DNA from: Cyclina sinensis
Taxonomy: Eukaryota; Mollusca; Bivalvia; Venerida; Veneridae
DNA length: 64,000 nt
Direction of reading: 5' to 3'
Assembly: GCA_012932295.1 (NCBI GenBank)
Contig: JAAONU010000018.1
Span: 6,380,206 to 6,444,205 of the forward strand
Shown: one piece after another, positions 44,887-54,646 of the stretch
Numbering within the stretch: the stretch's first letter is position 1
Layout of the letters: each line of letters starts with the position of its first letter
Position numbers and translations under genes: made by a program
The notes under the pieces: model-generated
What the model was told of the DNA's origin: nothing
Database searches by the model: none
What the model saw: the letters and a program-made list of their open reading frames with translations, nothing else

Positions 44887-46674
44887 TTAGCTCATCTGAG
44901 CACACAGTGCGCAGGGTGAGCTTTTCTGATCAGTCTTTGTCCGTCATCCGTCCGTCCGTCCGTCGTCAACTTTTCATTCAAATGACATCTCCTCTGAACC
45001 AAAGGCCCAAATTAAATTAAACTTGCCTGGGATGTTCCATGCATGAAGCTCTACCAAAGTTGTTCAAAGAATTCAATTCCATCAAGAACTCTGGTTGCTA
45101 TGGCAACTTCAAGGAAAAACTTTGAAAATCTTCTTGTCTGAAACCACACGGCCTAGAGCTTAGATATTTGGCATTTAGCACCCTCTAATGGAACTCTACA
45201 AAAATTGTTCAAATTATTTTCCTGGGGTCAAAATTGGCCCCGCCCCAGGGGTCACTTCATTTTACATAGACTTATATAGGAAATCTTTAAAAATCTTCTT
45301 CTCAGAAACCACAATGCCTGCAGCTTTGATATTTGGTATGTAGCATTGTCTAGTGGATGTCTACCAAGTTTGTTCAAATTATATCCCCTGGGTCAGAATT
45401 GGCCACGCCCCAGGGTTCTCTTGGTTTACGTATAGTTATATAGGAAAAACATGAAAAATCATTTTTCTCCAAAACTATTAGGATTAGACCTTAGATATTT
45501 TGTTTGGAGTATTGTGTAGAGAACCTTTACCAGTACTGTTTAAATGTTGGCCCTGGGGTCAAAATTGCCACCGCACCGGGGTCCCTCAATATGTAAAAAA
45601 GGAAATCTTTAAAAATCTTCTTCTCAGAAACCACAATGCCTACAGGTTTGATATTTGGTATGTAGCATTGTCTAGTGGATGTCTACCAAGTTTGTTCAAA
45701 TTATATCCCCTGGGTCAAAATTGGCCACGCCCCAGGGTTCTCTTGGTTAACATATAGTTATATAGGAAAAACATGAAAAATCATTTTTCTCCAAAACTAA
45801 TAGGACTAGACCTTAGATATTTTTAGTGTGGATTATTGTGTAGAGAACCTTTACTAGTATTGTTTATATGTTGGCCCTGGGGTCAAAATTGGCCCCACCC
45901 CTGGGGCCCTTAATATGTAAAAATGGAAATCTTTAAAAATTTTCTTCTCAGAAACCACAATGCCTGCAGCTTTGATATTTGGTATGTAGCATTGTCTAGT
46001 GGATGTCTACCAAGTTTGTTCAAATTATATCCCCTGGGTCAGAATTGGCCACGCCCCAGGGTTCTCTTGGTTTACGTATAGTTATATAGGAAAAACATGA
46101 AAAATCATTTTTCTCCAAAACTATTAGGACTAGACCTTAGATATTTTGTTTGGAGTATTGTGTAGACAAGCTTTACCAGTATTGTTTATATGTTGGCCCT
46201 GGGGTCAAAATTGGCCCCGCCCTGGGGGCCCTTAATATGTAAAAAAGGAAATCTTTAATTATCTTCTCAGAAACCACAAGGCCTAGAATTTTAAAATTTG
46301 GCATGAAGCAAGCTTTATCAAATTATTAGATTAGGTTAAAGGTCACGGAGGCTAAAAATAGATTTATCTACTGTCCCTCATAAAGCCTTCATTTATAGAC
46401 CAATATCTTTGATATTCAATATATATAGGTTTCTTGCATGGACCTCTACCTATGGGTAGGGTTTGAGGTCACTGGGTCAAGGTCAAGGTCACCATAGCTT
46501 ATAATAGATATTTCTACTTTCTGTCATAGAGCCTTTATTTATTGACTGATATTTTACATATTTGGTTTGTAGGCACTTATATATTTTCAATTAAAAAATG
46601 AAATACTGCTTAACAGCAAACCTACAGCCAAAGTACTCAGGTGAGCGATCCAGGGCCATCATGGCCATTTTGTT
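44887..46674 (+). mobile_element. HINE-like element, family B copy 2 with higher-order repeat
   Basis: The 5' end is TTAGCTCATCTGAGCACACA with CAGGGTGAGCTTTT, then a GTCCGTCATCCGTCCGTCCG tract. After a leader shared with copy 1 comes an array in which two different units of about 150 bp alternate, giving dimers near 305 bp repeated three times (45290-46240). The end is CAGGTGAGCGATCCAGGGCC, closing the GGCCAT-C-ATGGCC hairpin, then TTTTGTT. GCTCATCTG/CAGGTGAGC form the subterminal inverted repeats. Non-coding. Confidence 0.75.
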
Positions 46675-46686
46675 AATTATTTTCAC

Positions 46687-47190
46687 TTAACCTTTGAAAA
46701 CCTTTTTCAAGCATTTATTCTCTTGTTGTTTGTTTTTCAAATGAACAATTATATCATCCCCTAAATTTTCAACCCCTTCAAAGTCCGCAAATACTTGTGA
46801 AATAATTTTCTGGTAATATTTTAGAGTGGCATTGACATTAAGGTTGAAGTTTTTTGTATTGATATAATTATGAATCAAAAAAGTTCTAATATGTTTTGGT
46901 GAAGGACCTAGCTCAATCTGAATCAAATCAGATTTACTAAACACTTCAGCTGCATTTCATTTCAACAGTATTTACATGAGTATGATCACTATTTGCGCAT
47001 TTCTTTACCCATTTCACGGATTTCAACATTTTTTCTACCAGGGTTTTACAACACCTCCTTATAGGTCTTACAAAGCCATCCTGAACACACCTTTTGTCAA
47101 GTGAAGGGCATGTTTTATCCATGCTTGTATGGCCAGCTCTACTGCACCTGTCACAACCTGCTTTTTTGTGTCGACTGCTACAAAGTAGCC
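46687..47190 (-). pseudogene. zinc-knuckle-type relic, family unrecognised
   Basis: Two adjoining minus-strand frames. The first holds GCDRCSRAGHTSMDKTCPSL, a CxxC-x4-H-x6-C zinc-knuckle-like motif, and then a lysine-rich stretch. A one-base shift near 46945 leads into the second (FSKSDLIQIELGPSPKHIRT, TLKYYQKIISQVFADFEGV). The knuckle suggests a transposon nucleic-acid-binding protein but I cannot name the family. The 5' side is cut by the family G fragment at 47191. Frameshifted, so probably dead. Confidence 0.35.
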
Positions 47191-47362
47191 GTGACATAAT
47201 TATAGGGATCACTTCTCCATCGTCTGTCTGTCCATCCATCACAAAACTTGTTGGGACAACTCCTCAGAAACTACTGGTGCAATTTCATCCAAACTTTACA
47301 GGAATGATCAGTACCAAGTCATTTTCCAGTCCAATGATTTTGTCAGAGTAATGGCCCTTTAA
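47191..47362 (+). mobile_element. HINE-like fragment, family G (5' end only)
   Basis: Starts GTGACATAATTATAGGGATC (a GTGA...TCAC hairpin), has GTCTGTCTGTCCATCCATC, and one monomer with AACTACTGGTGCAATTTCAT and AGAGTAATGGCCCTTTAATGA. The 3' end is missing. It interrupts the zinc-knuckle relic. Confidence 0.5.
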
Positions 47363-47448
47363 TGATTTTCTGTATGAAAAATTGCCAGTATTATCATTCC
47401 TATATGTACAATTGGAGCAGGGTTAGTGTTATCCAATATTAAATAATT
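47362..47448 (+). repeat. dispersed repeat shared with 32640-32735
   Basis: Matches the reverse complement of 32640-32735 over about 90 bp (TTCTATATGTACAATTGG-like core, then AGCAGGGTTAGTGTTATCC). Probably a transposon end or a mobile fragment; class unknown. Confidence 0.65.
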
Positions 47449-48699
47449 CTAAGTTTTGATTAGCTGTTAGAAGATCCATTTATTGCCGAAGTATTACGTA
47501 TTTTTACGATGTACTACCTGTATTGATCAATTTGCGATTGCTTGATTTGTATGTTGTGTTATTCTGGAAATTCTCAGACTGAATCACGTACGTGACTGTC
47601 TAGTAATACTGTTTATATCTGCATATATCTGGATGTTATGCTTTGTGTTTATATACATGATTTATGGGAAGGATTTATGTCTAAGATTTCTGTAAAGGGT
47701 GAAGTAGCTTTACTTAATTGATGAAGTCAACTTTAATATTAAAGTTGTTTTTTATTTGGAGAATAAGCGTCGTAATAACAAAATCATAGTGGGTTATCGT
47801 AAATACTCTGTAATAGCAGGTGCCCCCAGTAGTGGAGTCAAGGGAGATTATGCTGAAAATCGGTTTTCATGTCAATATTGTTTGAATTTTTTTGTATATT
47901 TAGTGACAATTTGAATAATTTGTTCCAAAGTATGTCATTTTAGCTCCTGTAAACTTAATTTTCGTTTACAACTTCAACATTCATATGAAAAATGCATTAT
48001 TATATAGGCCAGATTTGTTACGTAATTGTCCACATATGGCAAAGAAAATTACTGCTGTTCATTTTATTTTGTTGATGTGCATCACTATTAAAAGACATTC
48101 AGGTGATACATCTGTGGCTCTAAGTAGAGTTTCAACATTTGATGATTTACATATATGCAAATTTACTCCCCTTCAGCTTTAACCACCTTGAAATATCTGA
48201 CAAGAATTAGATGACATTAAGAAAATCAACCTGCAGATATCTTGAAATGACCTTGTACTGTACATTTGCTATCTCAAAACCTGGTCCTTTGTTAATTTGT
48301 AACTAACATAATACTTCCTCTGTAAACCATTAGAGATACTCAGTGCAAATGCTAAGCGAATAAAAAATGCTCTATTTAAGAAGGAAACACCACATCACCC
48401 TGCTTATAATTATAACATTTTACTTACATTTTTCATTATAATTCATTATGTGATCACTGATCGCCCTTGTTTTAAATTTCATCCATATGCATATTGTGAT
48501 TTTCTCTTGTGAAGCATGTAGTCTGGGTCTTGCTTCATTCCTAACTTTATACATACGCTCTACAGATGAAGTCCCCATCTTGAGACTTCTGAGCATTGTT
48601 TTTGATTGTGTTTCCACAAACTCTATGGTCAAAATAATTATGCATTACTCCTCCAGCTGCAGGTCTTTCCACTTTTTTAAATATAATTGGTTCTTAATA
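47449..48699. other. intronic stretch, no recognised gene
   Basis: AT-rich. The minus-strand frame at 48420-48632 lies directly downstream of the gag relic and may belong to it (RMYKVRNEARPRLHASQEK), but no domain is recognised. Confidence 0.3.
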
Positions 48700-49030
48700 T
48701 GAACACTTTTTATCCACTTGATTAAAGATTTGTTTGTCTGTTTTGTCAAATTTTCCAGTCACAGCTGTTTGCCTCAGTCACAAATTCACAATACATATTG
48801 TTTAACAGTTTCTGATTCTAACTGTTTCATAGCATTAAACTGGTATCTTTGATAAGGCACATTAGTTTTTCTTATGAAATATTTATTCAAGGCATAGATA
48901 ACTTTTTCATATTAGTTTGTGCCATCTTCTTCCTGCAAAGTAAGGAAAATATCTTGTCCCCCCAAACCTGCACAGTGAAGTAAAAGAAATCTGTTTTGGT
49001 CATAATTGGTGACTCCATGACCATCGATCT
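48700..49030 (-). pseudogene. Ty3/gypsy-type LTR retrotransposon gag relic
   Basis: The minus-strand reading shows the conserved capsid-region pattern of invertebrate gypsy-type Gag: a FLLLHCAGLGGQDIFLTL block, then YEKVIYALNKYF followed by NVPYQRYQFNAMKQ. A degraded CDW...DKQI-like remnant follows. Several stops and frame changes interrupt it. No LTRs, protease or polymerase are visible in the vicinity. An old, dead fragment in the intron of the plus-strand gene. Confidence 0.6.
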
Positions 49031-50423
49031 GTAAAGAGTTCAAATGATCTTAGCTATCTTTTCCACATTTAGATTATTCACAATGATAAAATGCCATTTT
49101 GTCCATTTAATCCTTTACTCTTCTTCAAAACATTTCAGATATATTTGCAGATTTGATAAAATTAATCGCAGCTATTGTAAATGTTTTATTCAGTTATTTC
49201 AGAATTATATCACTTATCAGAGAAGCAAAACAGTAGATTAAGAGAAAGGATAAAACTGTTTTATTTTTTGTCAGTAGTATTATAAACAAGAAATATGTTT
49301 TAATATAAGCAGGTTGATTTTGAATACATTGCAAGGATCATGCATTTATTGCCTTAAAAAGGTGTAATCGATTATGCTAGACTGAGAACCTTGTAGCTAC
49401 AATTCCATATAACTGTAACCCTACAGGATTAATGGACTATCCAGAAGACTTTTTAAAAATATAACTTACATTGGTTTGTACTTACTATTTGATGAAATTT
49501 AAAAAGGTCTCCAATTCCTTCCTTAAACACACTGAGAAATCAATGTTATCCCTTTGTCTGTTGGTTCCAATTAGATTGCATTCCATTCTCAGTACAGGCA
49601 AATCGGCTGCACTTAGGGTGTTTTTGTTTCTCTGACTGAATTTCCCTTAGTGCACAAAGTCTGAATTTTACCTGTTGGTTGAACAAAATTGTTTCATTTT
49701 TCACATATCTGTAAGACAGAGGAGGTTATTTGTAACAAATGGTTGATAATCCGAAGGCTTACCATTAATTACTCTTTTTCATAAACCATCTTACACGGTC
49801 AGGTAACACTGGCTCAAATATGACTCAAATCCTGATTGGATTGATTTTAAAGATTTTTGCTAGCGATACATTGATATCAGTGTAAGTTCAAACCAGAGAT
49901 TGACAAGGACTGGTCAAAAGATAATAAAACTCTGAACTTAATCTTGTCTGAATATTAGGTAAGGATTTTTTCTTGGTCTGTAATTTAAACAATGCTTCTG
50001 TCTTTATCATATTTGTCTGTATATAATAATTAATTTCAACGATTTCATGATTGCACACAGCTTATAATACTTCATTCCTAAAAAATTGTGAGCACATGTT
50101 ACAAGATTGAATATAAGCAACACTATGTAGACAAATATATGTTAATGCATATGTAGTAATTTCATCTCTTCAAATTCTTTCACCCTGAAAACACAGTTTA
50201 AATGTTAGAAAGTAAATACAGTGATATGTGGCCTTGTCTGTGTATATATTTGGTAAATTGTTTTAGGTTGTGGCAAATTTCGATTCAAGTTTTTTTTCCC
50301 CAATTTGACAAATTCTAAGATGGGTAATTCCCAAATTTGCCAAGAGCCTTTTTCCTAAAATAGAGGGGAAGAAGCCTAGCTATTCAGATAATGGCTTGCA
50401 ACTTTTACTACTGATATATCAAT
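49031..50423. other. intronic stretch, no recognised gene
   Basis: AT-rich DNA between the gag relic and family B copy 4. No credible exon, RNA gene or repeat family recognised. Confidence 0.35.
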
Positions 50424-50783
50424 AAAAAAGAGGGAAAGGATGGCCCTATATCGCTCACCTGAGTATGACTGCTTTTAACAAAGTTGTTAAGGACCTGGTT
50501 AATTGACCCCAGATGACTCATATTTGAACTTGACCTAGAAATTATTGAAACAACCTTTCTGACAAATTTCCAAGATACTTGGGCTGAAAATGTTAACAAG
50601 ATTTTTCTATTTTTGGGCCATGTGAACTAGTTTTTCATCTCAGATGACCCATATTCTGAGTAAACTGGAACAAATATCCTGACCAAGTTTCATGACAATT
50701 GAGGCAAAAATGTGACCACTAGAGTGTTAGATGGACATTGATTGTAATAGCCCAATATGAGCCTATGGCTCTGGTGAGCTATT
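50424..50783 (-). mobile_element. HINE-like element, family B copy 4 (short)
   Basis: The left end is the reversed family B 3' end (GGATGGCCCTATATCGCTCA, CCTGAG). Two to three monomers like those at 9947 follow (CTTTCTGACAAATTTCCAAG). The right end reads GCTCTGGTGAGCTATTA, the reversed 5' terminus. About 360 bp with both termini. It is the only copy seen antisense to the surrounding candidate gene. Confidence 0.6.
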
Positions 50784-51628
50784 AAAAACAAATCAGGAAG
50801 AAATCCAAAAAACAATAGTGGTACAGACTTGATAAAGTATTTAAGGAGTAATGGTTTGTGTATTGAATGAAGAGAAGCTGTACTCCAGAAAAGTGCTTTT
50901 ATTTACGTGTTTTTCCACACTTTCGTGGGACAAAACACTGCTAGGTGGAAAATTGCACATGAGCAGATATCTGCAAGTTTTGAAATAATTTCAACCCGTT
51001 GGTGATAAAATATTTCCTGGGCAGAAATTTTATGGTCAGATGCATGGAAGTGTTCACATTGATGTTTGTGTGGCATGGACTTCAGTCCACTCGGTGGAGG
51101 GTGTTGTTTCATGTGGCTTTCATATACGAAACTACCTTTCATTCATGAGGGTTCCAACTCTTGAGGTCCCTGATATTGGTCTGTATACAGACAATGAGTT
51201 GACTTTATGCTTTCTTGAATGATGTCCAACTTGATTCATTTATTAATCAATGTTTTCATATAACAGTATAATTTTCTTCTATTTTCAGATTCATATAGTG
51301 TGAAGTCACATGATCATAACAATCTCAAAATGGGAAGGGAAATTTCAAATTCTAAAGGACTAAATTCTAAATTCTATCTTTCTTTTTGTCTTTTTAGGTT
51401 TTTATTATGATAATCATTATTTCATAATAAGTAGCAACTTTAAACCATTTCTTATGGTTCTTCTTTCTGGTTAGTCATAAAAATTGCTTTTTGCTTAGAG
51501 ATTTGTCTGATCATGTGCTTCCACATCCTGTTTGCATATCAGTTTATAAATTATATTGGAGTGATTTTACTAGTAAAATTAAAGCTTTATACAATTTTTT
51601 TTTTCCTGGCGGGTTTTTTTTCCGCCAG
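50784..51628. other. intronic stretch upstream of candidate exon 3
   Basis: AT-rich. A segment around 51120-51165 (CTACCTTTCATTCATGAGGG) recurs with changes at about 51740-51765. The polypyrimidine-rich acceptor region for the exon at 51629 starts near 51596. Confidence 0.35.
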
Positions 51629-51706
51629 CTATGGGAGAGGTATAGCCATATGACATCTGTTTTTGGGGCCATGCATTACAAGCACAGGAAACATGTGAAA
51701 AATCTG
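51629..51706 (+). CDS. candidate exon 3 of the unrecognised plus-strand gene
   Basis: A 78-bp segment between TTTTTTTTCCGCCAG and CTG|GTAAGTAA, phase 0 on both sides, matching the phase 0 end of the exon at 39224. It encodes LWERYSHMTSVFGAMHYKHR then KHVKNL. Strong splice sites and protein-like composition support it. No family recognised. Confidence 0.55.
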
Positions 51707-52506
51707 GTAAGTAATTTCTTTAATGTTTCATTTAAAAAGTACCTTTCATTCTTGAGGGTTCGAACTCTAAGAAATTTTAGAAACTTGAGATAAAACATAG
51801 CAGATATGCCCATCTTGACATTATATCTATGGGAAAAATCATATTACATTTTCCAGTACAGAAATATGCAGCCCCTAACATGTTCTCATTCTGTCAGAAA
51901 ATCTTATTTTGGTGATTGACATGCCCAGGTTAGAAATGTTATTTTTTCACTGTCCCTCATGTAAATATGAGTTAGTTCTTGATGAAATACCTAAAATGAT
52001 TACAATACAATTTATCTTTTAAGAGCAAGAGTGCCTAAGGTACTGTATAAGTGGTAACGTCTTTATTTAACGAGGCTTTCACATTCAGTTTCCCGATCTT
52101 CCATGTGAGCCTCAACGTATGCACATACATAATTATATACAATCAACAAATAAACAAGATATATACACAAACATGGTATTAAAATAAATCAGTCACAATT
52201 AACTGAGAAACAAATAACTACTATGGAGCCAGATTGTAATGTTCATACTTAAGTCCACAAGTCCATAAACTTTTTCTTTATATTTGAAAATACTAAACAT
52301 ATTTTGATTCTGAAAAAATGATAATTTTCTTGACTAGATCAGTAATTCTGTTGAGGAACACCGAAATATCTAAATTTTAACACTAAGTATATCAGACAAT
52401 AAAAAATACAACACATCTTAGAACAGTGTTAAAAACTGGAAAATGTAGGTTTTATAATGTTATCACTCCTTAAAAAGGTAAAATAATAGTACTTAATATA
52501 AATATA
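51707..52506. other. intronic stretch left of the Tc1-like element
   Basis: AT-rich. A TCTTTATTTAACGAGGCTTT and CAGTTTCCCGATCTTCC segment near 52060-52105 looks like a LINE 3' tail, but no polymerase fragment is attached. Nothing else recognised. Confidence 0.35.
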
Positions 52507-52801
52507 CTGACGGAAAAATATAACTGTGCACACTAAAATACTTAATATCTTTTATTAGGAATAAAATTATTTTAGCAGATTTCTTTTGTGTAATTCACAA
52601 GGTAATCTTGTTTCAATAATACTGCTTTTCGCGAGTTGCACGTGCAAAATTTATAGCCCGTAACGGTCGCGCTTTTTACGTGTTTCTTTATGTTAACATC
52701 CTCGTACATGCTGTTTCGAGTTATTTTAACCGTCAAATTATAGTGAGCTACCCAGCAGTTCAGAAAAACACCTTAATTTGGATTTTAAGTCTTTGAAGAC
52801 A

Positions 52802-53818
52802 ATGCCACGCATCTCAGAAAATGATCGCCTACGTGCCGTCGGTATGCTCCAAGCAGGCATTCCTCAAAATGCGGTTGCGCAGTGTTTTGGTGTCCACCGA
52901 AACACCATATCAGCACTTTGGGGACGATTTCAGCAACGTGGCAACGTCTGTGATCTACCACGTCCAGGGCGTCCACGTGTGACGTCAATCCGTCAAGACA
53001 ATTATATCCGGCTTACACACCTACGGAATCGATTTCAACCGGCCACATTAACAGCACGAACAATTCCTGGCTTGAGACCTATCAGTGGACGAACTGTTAG
53101 AAACCGATTAAGAGAGCACAGCATTACTCCACGACGTCCTGCGATACGTCCTACTCTTCTCTTACGTCATCGACAACGTCGACGTCAGTGGTGCAGACAG
53201 TATCTAAGGCTTCCAAGAGCATATTGGAATAATGTTCTGTTTACTGACGAGTCGCGGTTTCACTTAGAAAGTTCGGACGGACGAGTTCGTGTATACAGGC
53301 GTCGCGGAGAACGTTACTTGGATCCCTGTGTTTTTCAACGTCAACGTTTTGGTGGTGGTGGGTCGATAATGGTTTGGGGAGGTATCTCATCTCAAGGCAG
53401 GACCCAGCTTGTAATTGTCCGTGGCAATTTAACGGGTGTTCGTTACAGAGATGAGATTGTCATACCCCACGTGCTGCCATTTCTTCAACGTCAAGGGCGT
53501 AACATGACGTTTCAACAAGACAACGCTCGGCCACATGTAGCATGTGTAGTTACCGGGTTTCTGGCTCAGCAAAACGTGAGTGTCTTACCCTGGCCCGCTG
53601 TTTCACCAGATCTTTCACCAATTGAGCACGTTTGGGATGAGATGAAGAGACGCCTCCGTCAAAGACGTGACCAACCTCTCACGCTGGACCAACTAGCGCA
53701 GACATTGGTCAACATCTGGAACACCATTCCACAGGCAGTTATCGCCAACTTAGTTGCCTCTATGCCTCGTCGCTGCCGTGCTTGCTTGAACGCCAATGGA
53801 GGCCACACACGATACTGA
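52802..53818 (+). CDS. Tc1-like transposase, intact
   Basis: A 338-residue protein from ATG 52802; the upstream in-frame TTG is not needed. Residues 5-45 form the first helix-turn-helix (LRAVGMLQAGIPQNAVAQCF), then a GRPR motif (RPGRPRV, 54-60) and a second HTH with a basic region. The catalytic domain has D149 (FTDESRF), D240 (QQDNARPH) and E275 (DLSPIEHVWDEMKRR). The 34 residues between the last two make it DD34E, the Tc1 type. Length is usual for the family and no stops or shifts are seen. It cuts and pastes the element by binding the TIRs and integrating at TA. Confidence 0.95.
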   Translation: MPRISENDRLRAVGMLQAGIPQNAVAQCFGVHRNTISALWGRFQQRGNVCDLPRPGRPRVTSIRQDNYIRLTHLRNRFQPATLTARTIPGLRPISGRTVRNRLREHSITPRRPAIRPTLLLRHRQRRRQWCRQYLRLPRAYWNNVLFTDESRFHLESSDGRVRVYRRRGERYLDPCVFQRQRFGGGGSIMVWGGISSQGRTQLVIVRGNLTGVRYRDEIVIPHVLPFLQRQGRNMTFQQDNARPHVACVVTGFLAQQNVSVLPWPAVSPDLSPIEHVWDEMKRRLRQRRDQPLTLDQLAQTLVNIWNTIPQAVIANLVASMPRRCRACLNANGGHTRY

Positions 53819-53911
53819 CCTTGTGAAATCAGATTTCATACCTGTCAACTTCTGCGCCTTGTTACTGTAAAAATTGTTTTACATGATGAAGTGTTTGTAT
53901 TGATTGTTAGA

Positions 53912-53917
53912 AATAAA
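53912..53917 (+). terminator. AATAAA polyadenylation signal of the transposase gene
   Basis: AATAAA lies 94 bp after the transposase stop codon and inside the right TIR boundary, so the transcript can end within the element. Confidence 0.5.
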
Positions 53918-54014
53918 ACGTTGATTGGCTAATTTGCAAAGTTTTATGTTACTATTCCTAATATTAAAAAAAATTCTATACCTTGAAGTATGCACAGTTA
54001 TATTTTTCCGTTAG

Positions 54015-54646
54015 TATATATATAATTTTCTTCTAGGTAGAAATTAAAATAGAAAATACAGTGATAGTTGTACTGGCTAGATTATTATAATGTTACATAA
54101 AATACAAGTCAAGAAATTTTCTGCCCTAGTAATGGTCACAGTTTGAAATCGCCCTGTCTTTAGTCGAGTTCAAATCTTTAATCATTTTTGATGTCTGAAA
54201 ACCTGAAAATATAAATAAGACGGATGAGGGAAACCATCTTGATCAGTTACAGTTATAAATTTAGTAAGTTTAAGAATATTAAAACATTAAAACTAGACAA
54301 AGAAAAAATATGAATTTGTGACAGAACTCAAAGTACAGTGAACACGCGTGTTTAATATGACAAATACCTATTACCGAATACATCAGTAACCCTCAACATG
54401 GAGGAGCGGCGTTCATGTCATAAACGATAGCGCTGCGGTAGATCACGCGACTCTTTCTTTTAACGTACAAGGTCATTTTCGGGTCGATATGCTGGAAAAA
54501 TGTTTTGAAAGGATGTTATCAGTGTTTGATGTCAGAAGCCCGTTCTGCTTTCTGGTGCTTTCTCTGTCCCAGTTTTCGACCAACAGTGTCCCTGGGTCTT
54601 TAAACCTTTAACTAAGTGCTGCTTGAGAACACATATTTAGATGGTT
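54015..54646. other. intronic stretch between Tc1-like element and OTU-MULE relic
   Basis: No gene recognised. A CG-containing patch at about 54400-54490 (GAGGAGCGGCGTTCATG, GATAGCGCTGCGG) may be the 3' flank or end of the MULE, but no matching inverted repeat was found on the other side. Confidence 0.3.

Larger units (their letters stand above)
52507..54014 (+). mobile_element. apparently complete Tc1-like DNA transposon
   Basis: A 1508-bp element between TA dinucleotides (52505-52506 and 54015-54016), the Tc1/mariner target duplication. Left end CTGACGGAAAAATATAACTG and reverse-complemented right end CTAACGGAAAAATATAACTG differ at one base in the first 20. Similarity runs on for about 29 bp, with a TATTAGGAATA block shared further in. 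It contains one intact transposase gene and a poly(A) signal. GC content of the gene is clearly above its AT-rich surroundings, as expected of a recent arrival. Confidence 0.9.
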
